Source: Clostridia bacterium
GTDB lineage: Bacteria > Bacillota_A > Clostridia > Oscillospirales > Acutalibacteraceae
Assembly: GCA_009930155.1 (NCBI GenBank)
Contig: RZYX01000067.1
Coordinates: 1 to 9,788 of the forward strand
Length of the DNA stretch: 9,788 nucleotides
Reading direction: 5' to 3'
How positions within the stretch are numbered: the stretch's first letter is position 1; every line of letters begins with the position of its first letter. The notes beneath the pieces were generated by a model. The model was not told where the DNA came from and did not search any database. It worked only from the letters and a program-made list of their open reading frames with translations. Below are positions 1 to 6,315 of the stretch, piece after piece. The translations under genes were made by a program, and so were the position numbers.

Positions 1-18
1 CTAGTAGCTACAGTATAG

Positions 19-40
19 AGGGAAATATCCCTTTATTCTT
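19..40 (+). terminator. Possible weak intrinsic terminator of an upstream gene
   Basis: A 5-bp stem, AGGGA/TCCCT, closes a 4-base loop (24-27) and is followed by a T-rich stretch (TTTATTCTTT). It could end transcription coming from outside the window. The stem is short and the T-run is broken, so this is weak. Confidence 0.25.
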
Positions 41-54
41 TACCAAAAGGCTTA

Positions 55-331
55 TTAAAGTGATTTAAATTTAAAAAATTGATATAGAGCCATTTTTAAA
101 GCTAAAATCAAAATTCCAATCAAATAAACGGTTGATTTTTCAGCAGCTTCGTAAATTCCAGTTATATTACTTTTTGCAATACTTATTTCCGGAATTTCAT
201 AGAAACTTTAGTTCACCGGAATTTAATCTTGCAAGCGATATGCCGAACCAGAAGTTAAGTTTGCAAACTGGAACCTCAGATTTCAATTCAGCTCCCATGG
301 GATTACAATAGGAAAATAATTTATATTTTAT
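55..331 (-). pseudogene. Possible decayed membrane-protein gene fragment (two frames)
   Basis: Two minus-strand open stretches abut. Bases 331-197 encode 44 residues (…NPMGAELKSEVPVCKLNF…) and bases 207-55 encode 50 residues. The second contains a plausible membrane helix (STVYLIGILILALKMALYQF) and a charged tail before a TAA. A single frameshift near 197-207 would join them into one C-terminal region. Neither part has a convincing start or ribosome binding site, and I do not recognise the family. AT-rich DNA can give such stretches by chance, so this is only a suggestion of gene decay. Confidence 0.22.
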
Positions 332-337
332 TCAGTT

Positions 338-395
338 TCGTTGTTTTAACAACATAATTGTTGCAGTAGCTATGATATTATTGTGTCAACAAATA
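338..395 (+). promoter_or_regulatory. Cluster of three imperfect Crp/Fnr-type palindromes before the ferredoxin gene
   Basis: Three 18-base sites fit the motif ATGTTGC-N4-GCAACAT to decreasing degrees. They are 338-355 (GTTGTT-TT-AACAAC core, perfect 14-bp palindrome), 358-375 (TTGTTGC-N4-GCTATGA) and 378-395 (TTGT-GTCA-ACAA core). Their centres are 346.5, 366.5 and 386.5, exactly 20 bp apart. If TATTAT at 376-381 is the -10 (start near 388), the best site is centred at -41.5, the classical class II activator position. An alternative -10, TTATAA at 405-410, would put the sites upstream of and over its -35. The site assignment is inference by analogy with the better copies at 5440 and 7020. 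Confidence 0.5.
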
Positions 396-438
396 AAAAC
401 AACATTATAACGAGTGATTCTGAAAAGGAGATGTTCTT

Positions 439-627
439 ATGAAGTATTTTGTAAACGACAATTGTATTGGGTGTGGGTTATGCGCAATGGCTTGTCCAGG
501 GGTTTTTGAAATGACGGATGCAGGGGTTGCAGTTGCTTCCAATGAAGAAGTTCCCGTAGATATGCTGGATGCAGCCGCACAGGCGCAAAGCGGATGTCCT
601 GTGAATGCCATCGAAAACGATGACTGA
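439..627 (+). CDS. Single-cluster [4Fe-4S] ferredoxin
   Basis: This 62-residue soluble electron carrier has Cys9, Cys12, Cys15 and Cys53 in the C-x2-C-x2-C…C-P pattern that binds one [4Fe-4S] cluster. Cys19 is a fifth cysteine, left from the 2x[4Fe-4S] pattern or free to form a disulfide. The acidic composition is typical of ferredoxins. AGGAG at 426-430 lies 8 bases before the ATG. It sits 128 bp ahead of hcp with no obvious terminator between. The natural inference is that it donates electrons to Hcp, the role that the NADH-dependent reductase Hcr plays in enterobacteria; no hcr-like gene is seen here. Expression is probably controlled by the palindrome cluster at 338-395. The family is clear; the partner is inferred. 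Confidence 0.93.
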   Translation: MKYFVNDNCIGCGLCAMACPGVFEMTDAGVAVASNEEVPVDMLDAAAQAQSGCPVNAIENDD

Positions 628-639
628 TGAGGTTATCAA

Positions 640-714
640 ATGAAATATAACAAAAATTTAGAACAGGAATCAGCTTTGTGTTTAAAAGATGAGGTTTCTG
701 TTCAGGCAAGGTAA
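640..714 (+). CDS. Possible 24-residue small ORF between ferredoxin and hcp
   Basis: An ATG at 640 is preceded by a modest ribosome binding site (TGAGGT, about 6-7 bases away) and opens a 24-codon frame ending at TAA 712-714. The peptide begins MKYNKNLEQESALC and is rich in charged residues; I do not recognise it. It could be a real small protein, a translated leader that couples ferredoxin to hcp, or chance. The only support is the placement of the start. Confidence 0.2.
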   Translation: MKYNKNLEQESALCLKDEVSVQAR

Positions 715-717
715 AAT

Positions 718-729
718 TTAGAATTCTAA
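718..729. repeat. 12-bp perfect palindrome before hcp
   Basis: TTAGAATTCTAA is a perfect palindrome without spacer, 27 bp before the hcp ATG. It does not match the ATGTTGC motif seen elsewhere in the window. It may be a regulator site or chance in AT-rich DNA. Confidence 0.25.
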
Positions 730-755
730 TCATATTACGATAAGGAGTAATAACT

Positions 756-2600
756 ATGGAAAATAAAATGTTTTGCTATCAATGCCAAGAAACCGCAGGA
801 TGTACTGGTTGCACCCAGATGGGTGTTTGCGGGAAAAATCCCGATGTTGCTGCAATGCAAGATTTGTTAATTTATGTAACGAAGGGTCTGTCAGCTGTTA
901 CCACTGCCCTTCGTGCCCAGGGTGGGGACGTTGCCTCCGCAATGAACCACTTGGTTACACTAAATCTTTTTATAACGATTACCAACGCTAACTTTGATAA
1001 AGAAGCTATCACAGCCCGTATCCGTGCAACACTGGATGCAAAGCGTGAACTGCTTTCGCAGGTAAGAAATGCGGAAGCGTTGCCCGAGGCGGCACTCTGG
1101 GATGGAGAGGAAGCTACATTTGAGGCAAAAGCAGCTGTGGTAGGCGTGCTCTCTACAGAAAATGAAGATGTTCGGTCTTTGCGTGAATTGATTACTTATG
1201 GCTTAAAAGGACTTTCTGCCTACTCCAAGCATGCCAACGTTTTGCTGCAAGAAGATGGTGAAGTTGATGCATTTCTCCAGCGTGCACTGTCTGCCACTTT
1301 GGACGACAGGCTTTCCGCAGATGATTTGGTGGCGCTGACACTGGAAACTGGAAAGTATGGTGTTTCTGGTATGGCTCTGCTGGACAAGGCCAACACTGAA
1401 GCCTACGGCAATCCCGAAATTACCAAGGTAAGCATAGGCGTGGGTTCCCGCCCCGGCATTCTGGTTTCCGGTCATGACCTAAGAGATTTGGAAATGCTGC
1501 TTGCGCAGACACAGGGAACTGGTGTGGATGTATATACTCACTCTGAGATGCTGCCTGCACACTACTATCCAGCATTTAAGAAATATTCCAATTTTGTGGG
1601 CAACTACGGGAATGCTTGGTGGAAGCAGAAAGAAGAATTTGAGTCCTTCAATGGCCCAATCCTTATGACTACCAATTGTATCGTTCCTCCTAAGGATAGC
1701 TATAAAGACCGTTTGTATACCACTGGTGCGGCAGGCTTCCCTGGTTGCAAGCATATTTCTGGTGTAGTTGGAGAAGAAAAGGATTTTTCGGAAATCATTG
1801 AACAAGCAAAACGTTGTGCAGCACCAACGGAAATTGAAACTGGAGAAATCATTGGTGGTTTTGCCCACAATCAGGTTCTGGCACTTGCCGATCAGGTGGT
1901 TGGGGCTGTGAAATCCGGTGCTATCAAAAAGTTTGTGGTTATGGCAGGTTGTGATGGTCGTTCTAAGAGCCGTAATTATTATACTGACTTTGCTAAGGCG
2001 CTGCCCAAAGATGCGGTTATCCTCACTGCTGGTTGTGCCAAGTATAAGTACAATAAGCTTGATTTAGGGGACATCGGTGGCATTCCTCGCGTATTGGATG
2101 CAGGACAGTGCAATGACTCCTACTCCTTGGCCGTGATTGCCCTGAAGCTGAAAGAGGTTTTTGGATTGGAGGACATTAATGATTTGCCAATTGTTTATAA
2201 CATTGCTTGGTATGAGCAAAAAGCCGTGATTGTACTTCTGGCCTTGCTGCATCTGGGTGTGAAAAACATTCATTTAGGGCCAACACTCCCTGCTTTCCTA
2301 AGCCCCAATGTTGCAAAGGTACTGGTGGAGAATTTCGGAATTGCTGGTATTGGAACCGTTGAGGACGACTTAAAGCTGTTTTTTGATGAAGCTGACGTAA
2401 CTGACGCTGTTACGGGGGATATGATAATGGGTGAAATTTTGCGCAAATACCCTGAAACTGCTCCCGCACTGATGGAGTGTGGAATGCATTGCTTAGGTTG
2501 CCCTTCGTCCCAAATGGAGACTTTGGCAGATGCATGTATGGTTCATGGTTTAAATGTGAATGATGTGCTAAAAGCTGTAAATGATAAGGTAAATAGATAA
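756..2600 (+). CDS. hcp: Hybrid cluster protein (hydroxylamine/NO reductase) with C-terminal DUF1858 redox domain
   Basis: This cytoplasmic Fe-S enzyme reduces hydroxylamine in vitro and, in E. coli, NO to N2O. The N-terminal cluster motif is Cys7-x2-Cys10-x8-Cys19-x5-Cys25, the class I spacing, with an extra Cys16. All expected hybrid-cluster ligands are visible: His240, Glu264 (THSEMLPAH), Cys308 (TNCIVPP), Cys399 (MAGCDG, the persulfide cysteine position), Cys427 (TAGCAKYK), Cys452 (GQCNDS), Glu487 and Lys489 (WYEQKA). The protein has 614 residues, about 60 more than plain class I Hcp. The extra part (about 548-614) matches the DUF1858/'hybrid cluster protein-associated redox disulfide' domain, with Cys579-x2-Cys582 in MHCLGC and Cys575 nearby. 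AGGAG at 743-747 sets the start. It follows the ferredoxin gene and is closed by a hairpin at 2609-2647. Confidence 0.97.
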   Translation: MENKMFCYQCQETAGCTGCTQMGVCGKNPDVAAMQDLLIYVTKGLSAVTTALRAQGGDVASAMNHLVTLNLFITITNANFDKEAITARIRATLDAKRELLSQVRNAEALPEAALWDGEEATFEAKAAVVGVLSTENEDVRSLRELITYGLKGLSAYSKHANVLLQEDGEVDAFLQRALSATLDDRLSADDLVALTLETGKYGVSGMALLDKANTEAYGNPEITKVSIGVGSRPGILVSGHDLRDLEMLLAQTQGTGVDVYTHSEMLPAHYYPAFKKYSNFVGNYGNAWWKQKEEFESFNGPILMTTNCIVPPKDSYKDRLYTTGAAGFPGCKHISGVVGEEKDFSEIIEQAKRCAAPTEIETGEIIGGFAHNQVLALADQVVGAVKSGAIKKFVVMAGCDGRSKSRNYYTDFAKALPKDAVILTAGCAKYKYNKLDLGDIGGIPRVLDAGQCNDSYSLAVIALKLKEVFGLEDINDLPIVYNIAWYEQKAVIVLLALLHLGVKNIHLGPTLPAFLSPNVAKVLVENFGIAGIGTVEDDLKLFFDEADVTDAVTGDMIMGEILRKYPETAPALMECGMHCLGCPSSQMETLADACMVHGLNVNDVLKAVNDKVNR

Positions 2601-2608
2601 AAAAATCA

Positions 2609-2647
2609 TGGTCATGGGATAATTTATTGTCCCATGACCACATTTTT
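2609..2647 (+). terminator. Strong intrinsic terminator or attenuating hairpin after hcp
   Basis: A perfect 11-bp stem (TGGTCATGGGA, 2609-2619, against 2630-2640) encloses a 10-base loop, and TTTTT follows at 2643-2647. It starts 8 bases after the hcp stop and ends about 17 bases before the next start codon. No promoter was seen between it and the next gene, so it probably lowers rather than abolishes downstream transcription, or protects the hcp mRNA 3' end. Confidence 0.8.
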
Positions 2648-2663
2648 AGAAAGGGATGAGCGT

Positions 2664-3272
2664 ATGAGTGCATTTTTAGGGCCAATTCATTATTGGCTTT
2701 ATGGTAAAATTCAGTTGCAGGAGAGCTTGACGGAAGCAATGCTGTCTTCGATTGCGTCTAAGGAAGACCTTATTGCCTTGGAAAACAAGTTGAATACAGT
2801 TTATGGAATTGTAGAACGTGGACAACTGGAACAAGTGATAGATAGTGGCAATATTCATGGGTGGCTGCAAGGGCAAATTGGCATTGCAGAAAAGCGCTTT
2901 GCCGCAGCAGTAACAGAAATTTTGCAAGACGATGCTTTAACACAAATTGAAAAGCTCAAACAGGTGGCATATCAGCTGGGATTGCAAAATCCCTTGCCTG
3001 CTTCTAGTGATGCCCAAGTAGTTTACCGCGCATTGAATGATGTACTGTTGGAGGGGATGCCCTGTGACCATGTCAATGAAATTTTGGAACAGAGCTCAGA
3101 ACATGTTCTTTGGCACCAGACGGTAGATTTGCATTTGCCTTTTTGGGATGCAGTAGGCGGAAAGATTGAAAACTATTATTTATTACGAGGTGCTTTTATT
3201 TCCGGAAGTCTCTCGGGCAGTGGTTTTTCTTTTCAGCAAATAGACAAGCAGTTTTTCATTCAGGAGGTGTAG
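2664..3272 (+). CDS. Uncharacterised protein of the hcp-hemerythrin cluster
   Basis: I do not recognise this 202-residue protein. It has no signal peptide or clear membrane helix. The N-terminus is aromatic (MSAFLGPIHYWLYGK), the middle looks helical and charged (about 75-105), and the C-terminal part concentrates possible metal ligands: Cys134, His136, Glu139, Glu146, His147, His151 and His157. The end is Gly/Ser-rich. An in-frame ATG at 2634 lies inside the terminator stem with no ribosome binding site, so I chose 2664, where AGGGA at 2653-2657 is well spaced. It is translationally linked to the hemerythrin-like gene, whose GGAGG lies in this gene's last codons. Context suggests a role in NO or oxygen handling, but that is inference only. 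Confidence 0.85.
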   Translation: MSAFLGPIHYWLYGKIQLQESLTEAMLSSIASKEDLIALENKLNTVYGIVERGQLEQVIDSGNIHGWLQGQIGIAEKRFAAAVTEILQDDALTQIEKLKQVAYQLGLQNPLPASSDAQVVYRALNDVLLEGMPCDHVNEILEQSSEHVLWHQTVDLHLPFWDAVGGKIENYYLLRGAFISGSLSGSGFSFQQIDKQFFIQEV

Positions 3273-3274
3273 AA

Positions 3275-3832
3275 ATGAACTCTATTGATTTAATGGTACA
3301 GGAGCATAAAAATATTCTTACCCTTGTAGCGGTAATCCGTAATGCGTGTTGTCGTATATTGGAGGGTGATTCTGTGGAAGTGAATGATTTTCGGAATATG
3401 ATTACCTTCGCACGAACTTATGCAGATCAACATCATCATGGAAAAGAGGAGCAGATTTTGTTCAGAGAGATGATGGGTAGGCTGGGTCCCGCTGCCGTAA
3501 AGCTGATTCAAAATGGCATGTTGGTTGAGCATGATATGGGGAGGTTTCATTTAGGGGAGTTTGAAAGCGCATTAGGGCGTTATGAGTCTGCCCCAAATAC
3601 TCCAGATAAGCTGGAAATTTTAGTGAATGCCGGTGCATGGGCGAACCTGTTACAACGTCATATAGACAAAGAGGATAACGTAGTCTATACCTTTGCAGGC
3701 CGCAGCCTTACGGATGATGTTTTGCAAAGTATAAACAGTGAAGTGGAGCTTTTTGAAAGTCAAGCAAAAGAGAAGGGGATTCAGGAAACCGCTTTGAACT
3801 TGCTAAAGCAGCTTACGGAAAAATATTGCTAA
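3275..3832 (+). CDS. Hemerythrin-like (HHE domain) diiron protein
   Basis: This 185-residue cytoplasmic four-helix protein has the ligand spacing of hemerythrin HHE-cation-binding domains: His11 (QEHKN), His53-His55 with Glu58/59 (DQHHHGKEE), His86 (VEHDMG) and His129 with Glu133 (RHIDKED). Such proteins bind a non-haem diiron centre and serve in O2 or NO sensing or binding, or in repair of damaged iron centres. The ligand positions are clear; which of these roles applies is not. CAGGAGGTG within the end of the previous gene supplies the ribosome binding site, 2 bases separate stop and start, and the pair is almost certainly cotranslated. The DUF2249-like gene follows after 24 bases, an association known for hemerythrins and NO-metabolism genes. 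Confidence 0.92.
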   Translation: MNSIDLMVQEHKNILTLVAVIRNACCRILEGDSVEVNDFRNMITFARTYADQHHHGKEEQILFREMMGRLGPAAVKLIQNGMLVEHDMGRFHLGEFESALGRYESAPNTPDKLEILVNAGAWANLLQRHIDKEDNVVYTFAGRSLTDDVLQSINSEVELFESQAKEKGIQETALNLLKQLTEKYC

Positions 3833-3856
3833 TTTAAAGAAAGAAGGGACAATATT

Positions 3857-4543
3857 ATGGGCTTTGAACAATGGAAGGATCAAATTTCAAATTTTGAATG
3901 CATTGATGTTCGCCACCTACAAGGAAACTTTTTTCCCGGATTGCAAAAACGTGCTTGTGGTTTGAGCAAAGGTTCTGGGTTAACAATTATTCAAACCTTT
4001 GAGCCACTACCCCTTTATGCACCCATGGAAGCTCTGGGATTTGAACATTTTGCGCAACAAGTGGGGGAAGATGAGTTTCATATTTATTTCTACCGTGTGC
4101 AGGAGACGGAGACGGCTGAAATGGCTCCCTTCCGCCCCTTGGCTTTGCTGAATTATCCCATGATTGATGAAAGGCTAGGCCAAATAGCTGTGGACTTTTG
4201 GGATATTACATGGAATGACCAAAAGCGAACGTTACCTTACGAGATGCGACTGTTACTTTCTTTGACCAATGCTGTGGGTGCGGGGCGAATGCGTCAGGCA
4301 ACGAGAGAATTGGTAAAGGCGTATATCCATGGGCTTGATTCTGCTGCGTTGGATGATGTCTTTGAACTTCTGGCGTGGAATCAGGGAATTGGTTATTTCA
4401 GTTCAGAAATCGGACCATCACAGCTATTTCAAGCATATAAGCTAATTAAGACTCGTGAGAAATCAGGAAAGCAGCGTAGCGAAATTCAACAGGAATTGAT
4501 GGAGAAGTTTGGGGAAAAGAATCCCGAGGTTAAGGTACAGTAA
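3857..4543 (+). CDS. DUF2249-like N-terminus with AhpD/CMD-like C-terminus
   Basis: This 228-residue soluble protein has two parts. Residues about 14-80 match DUF2249 (TusA-like fold): CIDVRHLQG, then TFEPLPLYAPMEALGF and an alternating hydrophobic end (FHIYFYR). Residues about 100-198 resemble the helical carboxymuconolactone decarboxylase/AhpD fold (LSLTNAVGAGRMRQATRELVKAYI…LDDVFELLAW). The C-x2-C pair of true AhpD peroxidases is absent; GAGR stands where it would be expected, so peroxidase activity is unlikely. DUF2249 proteins are often next to hemerythrin and NO-reductase genes and their function is unsettled. Start ATG follows GAAGGGAC. It is the last gene of the cluster, before a weak hairpin and the first regulator. 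The N-terminal call is firmer than the C-terminal one. Confidence 0.78.
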   Translation: MGFEQWKDQISNFECIDVRHLQGNFFPGLQKRACGLSKGSGLTIIQTFEPLPLYAPMEALGFEHFAQQVGEDEFHIYFYRVQETETAEMAPFRPLALLNYPMIDERLGQIAVDFWDITWNDQKRTLPYEMRLLLSLTNAVGAGRMRQATRELVKAYIHGLDSAALDDVFELLAWNQGIGYFSSEIGPSQLFQAYKLIKTREKSGKQRSEIQQELMEKFGEKNPEVKVQ

Positions 4544-4555
4544 CCCCATTTTTTT
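4528..4555 (+). terminator. Weak intrinsic terminator after the DUF2249-like gene
   Basis: GGTTA (4528-4532) pairs with TAACC (4541-4545) around an 8-base loop, and seven T follow at 4549-4555. The T-run is good but the stem is only 5 bp and overlaps the stop codon. Part of the transcripts may continue into the regulator gene. Confidence 0.4.
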
Positions 4556-4587
4556 CACTAAAAAATATTCTGGAAATATAGCTGAAA

Positions 4588-4627
4588 ATCAACGCTATTG
4601 ATCGACTTGCTCCTCTGCTCATAGTAT
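4588..4627 (+). promoter_or_regulatory. Candidate promoter and inverted repeat before the first Crp/Fnr gene
   Basis: ATCAA (4588-4592) and TTGAT (4598-4602) form an inverted repeat with a 5-base spacer. TTGATC (4598-4603) and TAGTAT (4622-4627) could serve as -35 and -10 with an 18-base spacer, placing the start near 4634, about 43 bases before the ATG. No ATGTTGC-type operator is visible here, unlike for the second regulator. Confidence 0.35.
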
Positions 4628-4676
4628 CATAGCCTTAGCAAATGAAAAATGTGTAATATGAAATGGTGGGATAAAG

Positions 4677-5342
4677 ATGGATGCTCTTTTTTTATCAAAT
4701 ACAAGTTTGTTTCGTGGAATTACACCAGAAGAAGTGACTTCTATGTTGGGCTGCCTGTTGGCGGAAGAAAAATGCTACCAAAAAGATGAAGTGATTTACC
4801 GTGCAGGTGATACTGTCCCTAAAATTGGGATAGTAATAACCGGTAGTGTTTCTATTGAGCACGATGATCTCTGGGGAAATAAAAGTGTTTTAGATAAAAT
4901 CGGACATGGTCAAGTATTTGCGGAAACCTATGCCTGTGCGCCTGGAGAACCCTTGATGGTTAGTGCAGTGGCGGCAGAATGCACAGTGGTTTTATTTCTG
5001 AATGTAGCCAAAACATTACAACCGTGTTCATCCGCCTGCGGACACCATGGAAAGCTAATTCGAAACCTGCTGACTATTTCCTCTCAGAAGAATTTAACTT
5101 TATCCCGTCGCATTTTTCATACTTCAGCAAAGTCTATTCGCGGGCGGCTGCTTTCTTATCTTTCTTTCCAGGCCACTCGTGAGGGTAGACGTGAATTTGA
5201 CATCCCTTTTAATCGGCAGCAGTTGGCCGATTACTTAAGCGTAGACCGCAGTGCGCTTTCGAATGAATTAGGGAAAATGCAACGGGAAGGGCTGATAACG
5301 GTTCATAGGAACCACTTTTGTATTAAATCCGACCTGGAGTGA
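4677..5342 (+). CDS. Crp/Fnr-family transcription regulator (cysteine-rich, first copy)
   Basis: This 221-residue regulator has a cyclic-nucleotide-binding-like beta barrel (about 10-120), a dimer helix (about 121-148) and a winged helix-turn-helix (about 177-205; recognition helix in SVDRSALSNELGKM). The barrel lacks the RxS cAMP-binding signature. Cys117-x3-Cys121 with His123/124 lies at the start of the dimer helix, and Cys26, Cys87 (ETYACA) and Cys102 are shared in position with the regulator at 6316-6981. Such cysteines suggest an Fe-S cluster, haem or redox switch, but the spacing is not that of E. coli FNR. Start ATG follows GGTGGGAT. It ends the hcp cluster and lies just upstream of the flavodiiron-type gene; HcpR-type regulators of hcp are the nearest known functional analogue. 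Confidence 0.93.
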   Translation: MDALFLSNTSLFRGITPEEVTSMLGCLLAEEKCYQKDEVIYRAGDTVPKIGIVITGSVSIEHDDLWGNKSVLDKIGHGQVFAETYACAPGEPLMVSAVAAECTVVLFLNVAKTLQPCSSACGHHGKLIRNLLTISSQKNLTLSRRIFHTSAKSIRGRLLSYLSFQATREGRREFDIPFNRQQLADYLSVDRSALSNELGKMQREGLITVHRNHFCIKSDLE

Positions 5343-5373
5343 AATTTATTATGTTGGTCATACAAGGAAAAGC

Positions 5374-5391
5374 CAGTTGCGCTTGCAAAAA
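5374..5391. promoter_or_regulatory. Partial ATGTTGC-type operator upstream of the flavodiiron-type gene
   Basis: The core GTTGC-GCTT-GCAA fits TTGC-N4-GCAA exactly, but the outer bases of the motif are missing. It lies between the first regulator's stop and its terminator, 67 bp from the full site at 5440-5459. It could be an auxiliary operator; location before a terminator argues for caution. Confidence 0.35.
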
Positions 5392-5399
5392 AATGAAGT

Positions 5400-5434
5400 G
5401 GTGGGAGAAAACAATAATGTTTCCACCTTTTTTT
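5400..5434 (+). terminator. Intrinsic terminator of the first Crp/Fnr gene
   Basis: GGTGG (5400-5404) pairs with CCACC (5423-5427) and AAAC (5409-5412) with GTTT (5419-5422), leaving a 4-base bulge on one side and a 6-base loop. Seven T follow at 5428-5434. This separates the regulator from the next gene, which has its own promoter region. Confidence 0.7.
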
Positions 5435-5439
5435 AATTC

Positions 5440-5459
5440 AATGTTGCGCACGCAACATT
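5440..5459. promoter_or_regulatory. Perfect 9-2-9 palindrome, Crp/Fnr-type operator
   Basis: AATGTTGCG-CA-CGCAACATT is a perfect inverted repeat. Its 18-base core (5441-5458) is ATGTTGC-N4-GCAACAT, with the GTTGC-N4-GCAAC geometry of Fnr-type sites (5-4-5). It lies 76 bases before the flavodiiron-type ATG. -10-like sequences follow at 5478-5483 (TAAACT) and 5483-5488 (TATAAC), 28-34 bases from the centre and without a good -35, as expected for an activator-dependent promoter. The identical outer sequence recurs at 7020-7043. Confidence 0.8.
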
Positions 5460-5535
5460 ATAAAGAGAAGTTTATGTTAAACTATAACTATCACTAACAT
5501 AACTAAATCAATCATGAATAAAAGGAGGAAGATTT

Positions 5536-6240
5536 ATGCATTATTCAATTTCAGAAATGTGTATAGTTCTCGGAAAGGTTATCCAAAAGCCGGATCGTAG
5601 TTTTTCATTTTTGGCGTATCTCCTGAGGGGAGAAAAAAATGTGCTTATTGATACTGTTCCTGAAAAAGCTGGAGAGGTGTTCATGGCTGAATTAAAACAA
5701 TTCGTTCCTCTTAGCCAGTTGGATGCCATCATCCTTAATCATTCCGAGGAGGATCATAGTGGAGCTCTTGGACTATTGCTGTCTGACAGGGCAGATATTC
5801 CAATTTACTGCACAGCAGCTTGCAAACATCGCTTGGTTTCTCGTTATCCAAATGCAAATTTTATAGAAGTTGCTAATTTATCTACTTTGAAAATTGGAAC
5901 ATTTGAGTTCCGTTTTACCCATACGCCAGGATTACATTGGGATGATAACATGGTCACTTATTTTGAAAATGAGCAAATTTTGTTTTCAAATGATTTGTTT
6001 GGACAATATTTAGGATGCGACCCCCCCTTGGATAAAGACTATACCAATGATGGTGTTTTACAAGGAGCGAAAACATATTTCAACAAAGTGTTTGCACAGG
6101 CAACACCCAATGAAAAACATGCTGTTTTGGGTTTGGCAGACTTGGATTTGAAATGTATTGCACCTGGGCATGGCGTAATTTTGACAGGAAAATTGGATGA
6201 CGTTTTTGCTCTTTATAAAATTGAATGCACAGTCGTTTAA
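5536..6240 (+). CDS. Stand-alone flavodiiron-type metallo-beta-lactamase domain (ODP-like)
   Basis: This 234-residue protein matches the diiron domain of flavodiiron O2/NO reductases (FprA/ROO). All iron-ligand positions are present: His69-x-Glu71-x-Asp73-His74 (NHSEEDHSGAL), His134 (GLHWDD), Asp153 (FSNDLFGQY) and His212 (APGHGVI). It ends exactly where the family's linker begins (FALYKIECTVV); the usual C-terminal flavodoxin (FMN) domain of about 150 residues is missing, and only 75 bases separate the stop from the convergent gene. No flavodoxin remnant is seen in any frame there. It may bind or sense O2/NO, like the FMN-less oxygen-binding diiron protein of Treponema, or need an external electron donor. 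AGGAGG at 5523-5528 sets the start. The operator at 5440-5459 indicates control by a neighbouring Crp/Fnr protein. Confidence 0.92.
   Translation: MHYSISEMCIVLGKVIQKPDRSFSFLAYLLRGEKNVLIDTVPEKAGEVFMAELKQFVPLSQLDAIILNHSEEDHSGALGLLLSDRADIPIYCTAACKHRLVSRYPNANFIEVANLSTLKIGTFEFRFTHTPGLHWDDNMVTYFENEQILFSNDLFGQYLGCDPPLDKDYTNDGVLQGAKTYFNKVFAQATPNEKHAVLGLADLDLKCIAPGHGVILTGKLDDVFALYKIECTVV
6089..6106. promoter_or_regulatory. Intragenic TTGC-N4-GCAAC match
   Basis: Inside the flavodiiron-type gene, TTTGC-ACAG-GCAACA fits the operator core. It encodes VFAQAT in frame, so codon use alone may explain it. It is recorded because exact TTGC-N4-GCAA cores are rare and the four I found all fall within 5374-7040. 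Confidence 0.2.
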
Positions 6241-6277
6241 TTGGTCATATAACAAGCGTAATAGGTATAACCGTTGT

Positions 6278-6293
6278 AAAAGAGTTAAAACTC
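6278..6293 (-). terminator. Weak terminator of the second Crp/Fnr gene
   Basis: On the minus strand GAGTT-TT-AACTC is followed by TTTT, 23 bases after the regulator's stop. The stem is short. It lies in the 75-base space between two convergent genes. Confidence 0.3.
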
Positions 6294-6315
6294 AAATTTG
6301 GGGCTAATTGTTATT

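Noticed and set aside
240..259. 5S rRNA gene fragment
   Set aside because: Only about 20 bases resemble 5S rRNA; the flanks do not supply the helices, so it is not annotated as an rRNA feature.
1203..2273. Long minus-strand open frames opposite hcp
   Set aside because: They are antisense to a fully recognisable enzyme and have no recognisable motif or ribosome binding site.
2634..2663. Upstream ATG that would lengthen the third gene by 10 codons
   Set aside because: It lies inside the terminator stem and has no ribosome binding site; the ATG at 2664 has AGGGA at good spacing.
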